Assembly (NCBI GenBank): GCA_013695565.1
Contig: JACDAG010000889.1
Span: forward strand, 1 to 5,860
Source: Bradyrhizobium sp.
GTDB lineage: Bacteria; Pseudomonadota; Alphaproteobacteria; Rhizobiales; Xanthobacteraceae
DNA length: 5,860 nt
Reading direction: 5' to 3'
Numbering within the stretch: the first letter of the stretch is position 1; each line of letters starts with the position of its first letter. The notes below the pieces were generated by a model. It saw nothing but the letters and a program-made list of their open reading frames with translations. It ran no database searches and was not told the origin of the DNA. A program made the translations under genes and the position numbers. Below are positions 5,517 to 5,860 of this stretch, piece after piece.

Positions 5517-5860
5517 GCCGCGAACGCCTTTATCTGTTCGACACCACGCTGCGCGACGGCGCGCAGACCAACGGAGTCGATTTCACGCTGCATGACAAGC
5601 GCTTGATCGCCGCGATGCTCGACGAACTCGGCATCGACTATATCGAGGGCGGCTATCCCGGCGCCAATCCCACCGACACCGAGTTTTTTGCGGCGAAGCC
5701 GAAGCTCGGCCACGCCAGCTTTACGGCGTTCGGCATGACCCGCCGGCCGGGGCGCTCGGCCTCGAACGATCCGGGCCTGGCGGCGCTGCTGGAAGCCAAG
5801 GCGGATGCGATCTGCTTTGTCGCGAAATCGTCGGCCTATCAGGTCCGCGTCGCGCTCGAG
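5513..5860 (+). CDS. cimA: Citramalate synthase, 3'-truncated by window edge
   Basis: The first 116 codons of a DRE-TIM metallolyase of the isopropylmalate synthase superfamily. Citramalate synthase condenses pyruvate with acetyl-CoA to (R)-citramalate, giving 2-oxobutyrate for isoleucine without threonine. FDTTLRDGAQTNGVDF (9-24) carries the catalytic Arg14 and the metal-binding Asp15. RDGAQ, rather than the RDGEQ of typical LeuA, and GIDYIEGGYPGANPTDTEFF (40-59) are the marks of the citramalate synthase branch (TIGR00977 type, about 520-540 aa). TAFGMTRR (71-78) and ICFVAKSSAYQVRVALE near the edge also fit. The TIM barrel is cut at about one quarter of the expected length, so the regulatory C-terminal domain cannot be checked. 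The ATG overlaps the stop of the acetyltransferase gene. A related acyl-CoA specificity cannot be fully excluded. Confidence 0.9.
   Translation, partial: MSRERLYLFDTTLRDGAQTNGVDFTLHDKRLIAAMLDELGIDYIEGGYPGANPTDTEFFAAKPKLGHASFTAFGMTRRPGRSASNDPGLAALLEAKADAICFVAKSSAYQVRVALE

Overview
The window is high-GC chromosomal DNA, most likely from an alphaproteobacterium of the Bradyrhizobium/Rhodopseudomonas/Nitrobacter group. Three things point there: a periplasmic DUF2865-type protein, a cysS to cimA gene order, and an intergenic palindromic repeat of the kind common in Bradyrhizobium. This assignment comes from recognising families and sequence style, not from a database search.

Left part (1-1555): the 3' three quarters of a glutamine-dependent NAD+ synthetase gene (nadE) reads in from the left edge. 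It is followed by about 210 bp without a gene, most of which is a composite palindromic repeat. A good-looking intrinsic terminator for rightward transcription lies beyond the repeat, inside the 3' end of the convergent neighbour.

Middle part (1556-3482): two leftward genes encode exported, cysteine-rich proteins, a 384-aa DUF2865 protein and an unrecognised 102-aa protein. A 290-bp divergent intergenic region then precedes cysS. It holds two short palindromes and a possible leader: a 16-codon ORF with two Cys codons, overlapping nested and mutually exclusive stem-loops that end near a T-rich stretch. A Cys-codon leader in front of the cysteinyl-tRNA synthetase gene is the most interesting candidate in the window, but it was folded by hand and is unproven.

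Right part (3483-5860): a tightly packed rightward operon runs cysS (cysteinyl-tRNA synthetase), a 37-aa single-membrane-span microprotein, a YafP-like GNAT acetyltransferase, and cimA (citramalate synthase, cut by the right edge). The first and last junctions are 4-bp ATGA overlaps and the middle gap is 4 bp, so translation is probably coupled. The operon joins cysteine charging for translation to the first step of the citramalate route to isoleucine.

Most of the window is ordinary housekeeping sequence. I see no mobile element, CRISPR array, tRNA or rRNA gene.
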